Below are positions 5,247 through 6,456 of a DNA stretch of 6,456 nucleotides, in pieces; position 1 is the stretch's first letter, and each line of letters opens with the position of its first letter. The DNA is from Phycisphaerales bacterium (GTDB taxonomy: Bacteria; Planctomycetota; Phycisphaerae; Phycisphaerales; UBA1924). Position numbers and translations under genes: made by a program. Location: the NCBI GenBank assembly GCA_019747615.1, contig JAIEQQ010000267.1, positions 1-6,456 of the forward strand, written 5' to 3'. Under the pieces are notes generated by a model. That model was not told the DNA's origin. It saw nothing but the letters and a program-made list of their open reading frames with translations, and did not search any database.

Positions 5247-6456
5247 ATGCCGACTCATTCTCTGTCATCGAGCCTCTTGGCCCTGCTCGCACTCGCGTTG
5301 CCCGCCCTCGGCACCGTCAACCTACGCGAGCCCGATGCCCCCAAGCGCCCCACGCTAACGCCGTCATCGCAGCCACCCATCGGCAACGCCGCCCCGGTGA
5401 CGGGCACATTGCCCACGACCGTTGACGACCTCGATGACCCGATCACGCACAAGGTCCGCGTCGGCCCCGATCAGTATGTGGTGCAGACTCAGGGCCGCGT
5501 GGTCAAACTCGTCAAGATCAACAACAAGGACGTCGGCCTCACTCGCGCCCGCGTCGACGGCGATTCGCTCCGTCTCTTGGACAGCGTTGGCAACACGCTG
5601 GCCACCGTCGAGCTCGGCGCGCGGACCAACTCGCTTTCCGGCGCTGGCGCGGGCACTTCGATCGGAGGCCACCAGAACAACGCCTCGCGAACCGCCAGTA
5701 GCATGAGAGCCATGATGGGCCTGAGCCCAGAAGCACCACTTGCCCGTCCCGGCTCCGCGTCATCCACCTCGCCACTCAACCCCGATCTCTCCCAACTCGC
5801 CGGTCGCGCCGTCATGGTCGGCGTCCAGATGATGCCGGTTGATCCCGCCCTCGTCGGCCATCTTGGCCTCACCCCGGGGCGCGGCGTCATGGTCGCCGGT
5901 GTCGTCCCCGGCCTCCCCGCCGATCTGGCCGGCCTTAAACCCTTTGACATCATCCTCGAGATCGACGCCTGCGCCGTCGAAAACGCCAACACGCTCCGCG
6001 ATGTCCTGGTCAGTCGCAAAGCAAACCCCGGCGACAAGCTCAAGCTCCGCGTCATCAGCGCCGGCCAGCCGAAAGTCATCGAGCTCACGCTCGTGCCGCT
6101 CGATCTGGACCGCCTGGCCACCACACAGTGGAAATCCATCCCCGCGGATCTCCTGAGCCCGAACGAGAACGCCGCCGCCGCAGGCCTCTCGCCACTTGAC
6201 TCCTCACCCTTCCCGCTCGCCGGCGGAGCCGGAGCCGCCGCGAACACCGGCACCGGCGGCGCTGGCGGCAACGAGTCCCTCGCCACCGCCATCCAACGCG
6301 CCCGCGATGCCGGCATCGCCCGCGCCCGCGGCCTCGCCGAAGTCCAAGCCCGAATCACCCGCAGCGGCTCCAACGTCGCCATCCTCACCAACGCACCCGA
6401 AGGACAGGCTCAAGCCAGCGGCACCGGAACGCGCGACGCATCGCCAGGCGCCATCG
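5247..6456 (+). CDS. Exported PDZ-domain protein without visible protease domain (partial, C-terminus beyond window)
   Basis: The reading frame is open from the ATG at 5247 to the window end: 403 complete codons and no stop. GGAGA at 5236-5240, 6 bases upstream, supports the start. Residues 6-22 (LSSSLLALLALALPALG) are a signal peptide or N-terminal membrane anchor. Residues about 64-125 form a small beta-rich region (KVRVGPDQYVVQTQGRVVKL and the following strands). A Ser/Gly/Ala linker leads to a PDZ domain at about 188-286: GRGVMVAGVVPGLPADLAGL, KPFDIILEIDACAVEN, LRDVLVSRK, GDKLKLRVISAG. The usual P-G-D and I-N-G positions read P-F-D and I-D-A, so the binding loop region is slightly divergent. 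After 300 comes a low-complexity Gly/Ala/Asn stretch (328-343), then a helical segment rich in Ala and Arg (344-371). No His-Asp-Ser trypsin-like domain precedes the PDZ, unlike DegP/DegS/HtrA. The gene follows the membrane regulator by 59 bases with no terminator between them, so it is probably in the same operon and may act as a sensor or scaffold outside the membrane. Confidence 0.82.
   Translation, partial: MPTHSLSSSLLALLALALPALGTVNLREPDAPKRPTLTPSSQPPIGNAAPVTGTLPTTVDDLDDPITHKVRVGPDQYVVQTQGRVVKLVKINNKDVGLTRARVDGDSLRLLDSVGNTLATVELGARTNSLSGAGAGTSIGGHQNNASRTASSMRAMMGLSPEAPLARPGSASSTSPLNPDLSQLAGRAVMVGVQMMPVDPALVGHLGLTPGRGVMVAGVVPGLPADLAGLKPFDIILEIDACAVENANTLRDVLVSRKANPGDKLKLRVISAGQPKVIELTLVPLDLDRLATTQWKSIPADLLSPNENAAAAGLSPLDSSPFPLAGGAGAAANTGTGGAGGNESLATAIQRARDAGIARARGLAEVQARITRSGSNVAILTNAPEGQAQASGTGTRDASPGAI

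Noticed and set aside
5489..6391. Minus-strand frame of 300 codons opposite the PDZ gene
   Set aside because: It is low in structure and rich in Arg, Ser and Ala. The + strand frame has a signal peptide, ribosome-binding site and PDZ domain.

Overview
The window is GC-rich, has no mobile element, RNA gene or CRISPR array, and looks like ordinary chromosomal gene space. The mix of genes suggests a planctomycete, perhaps of the Phycisphaerae: a TatC with a large extracytoplasmic insertion, an ECF-type sigma factor followed by a one-pass membrane regulator, a secreted PDZ protein, and a secreted beta-rich protein built from repeated domains. This assignment is an inference from gene content and composition; no marker gene is present.

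Left half (about 1-3418) reads leftward. tatC (TTG start at 3418) encodes the core subunit of the twin-arginine export machinery. Its TGA stop abuts the GTG start of a GT-B-like glycosyltransferase gene (1010-2386), so the two are very likely co-transcribed and translationally coupled. The last part of the glycosyltransferase gene is a proline-rich low-complexity linker, whose DNA carries long G runs on the + strand. After an 81-base gap comes a leftward gene for a secreted, repeat-containing protein (928 to beyond base 1), with its own strong Shine-Dalgarno sequence.

A 167-base divergent intergenic region (3419-3585) separates tatC from a rightward cluster and should hold promoters for both directions.

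Right half (3586-6456) reads rightward: an ECF-type RNA polymerase sigma factor, a gap of 150 bases, a single-pass membrane protein that looks like its anti-sigma partner, and, 59 bases further on, a secreted or membrane-tethered PDZ-domain protein without a visible protease domain, cut by the window end. Sigma factor, membrane regulator and extracytoplasmic PDZ protein together resemble in layout a cell-envelope sensing module, next to a protein export gene. The cluster logic is inference. The sigma factor and TatC identities are secure, the anti-sigma role is probable, and the glycosyltransferase substrate is unknown.
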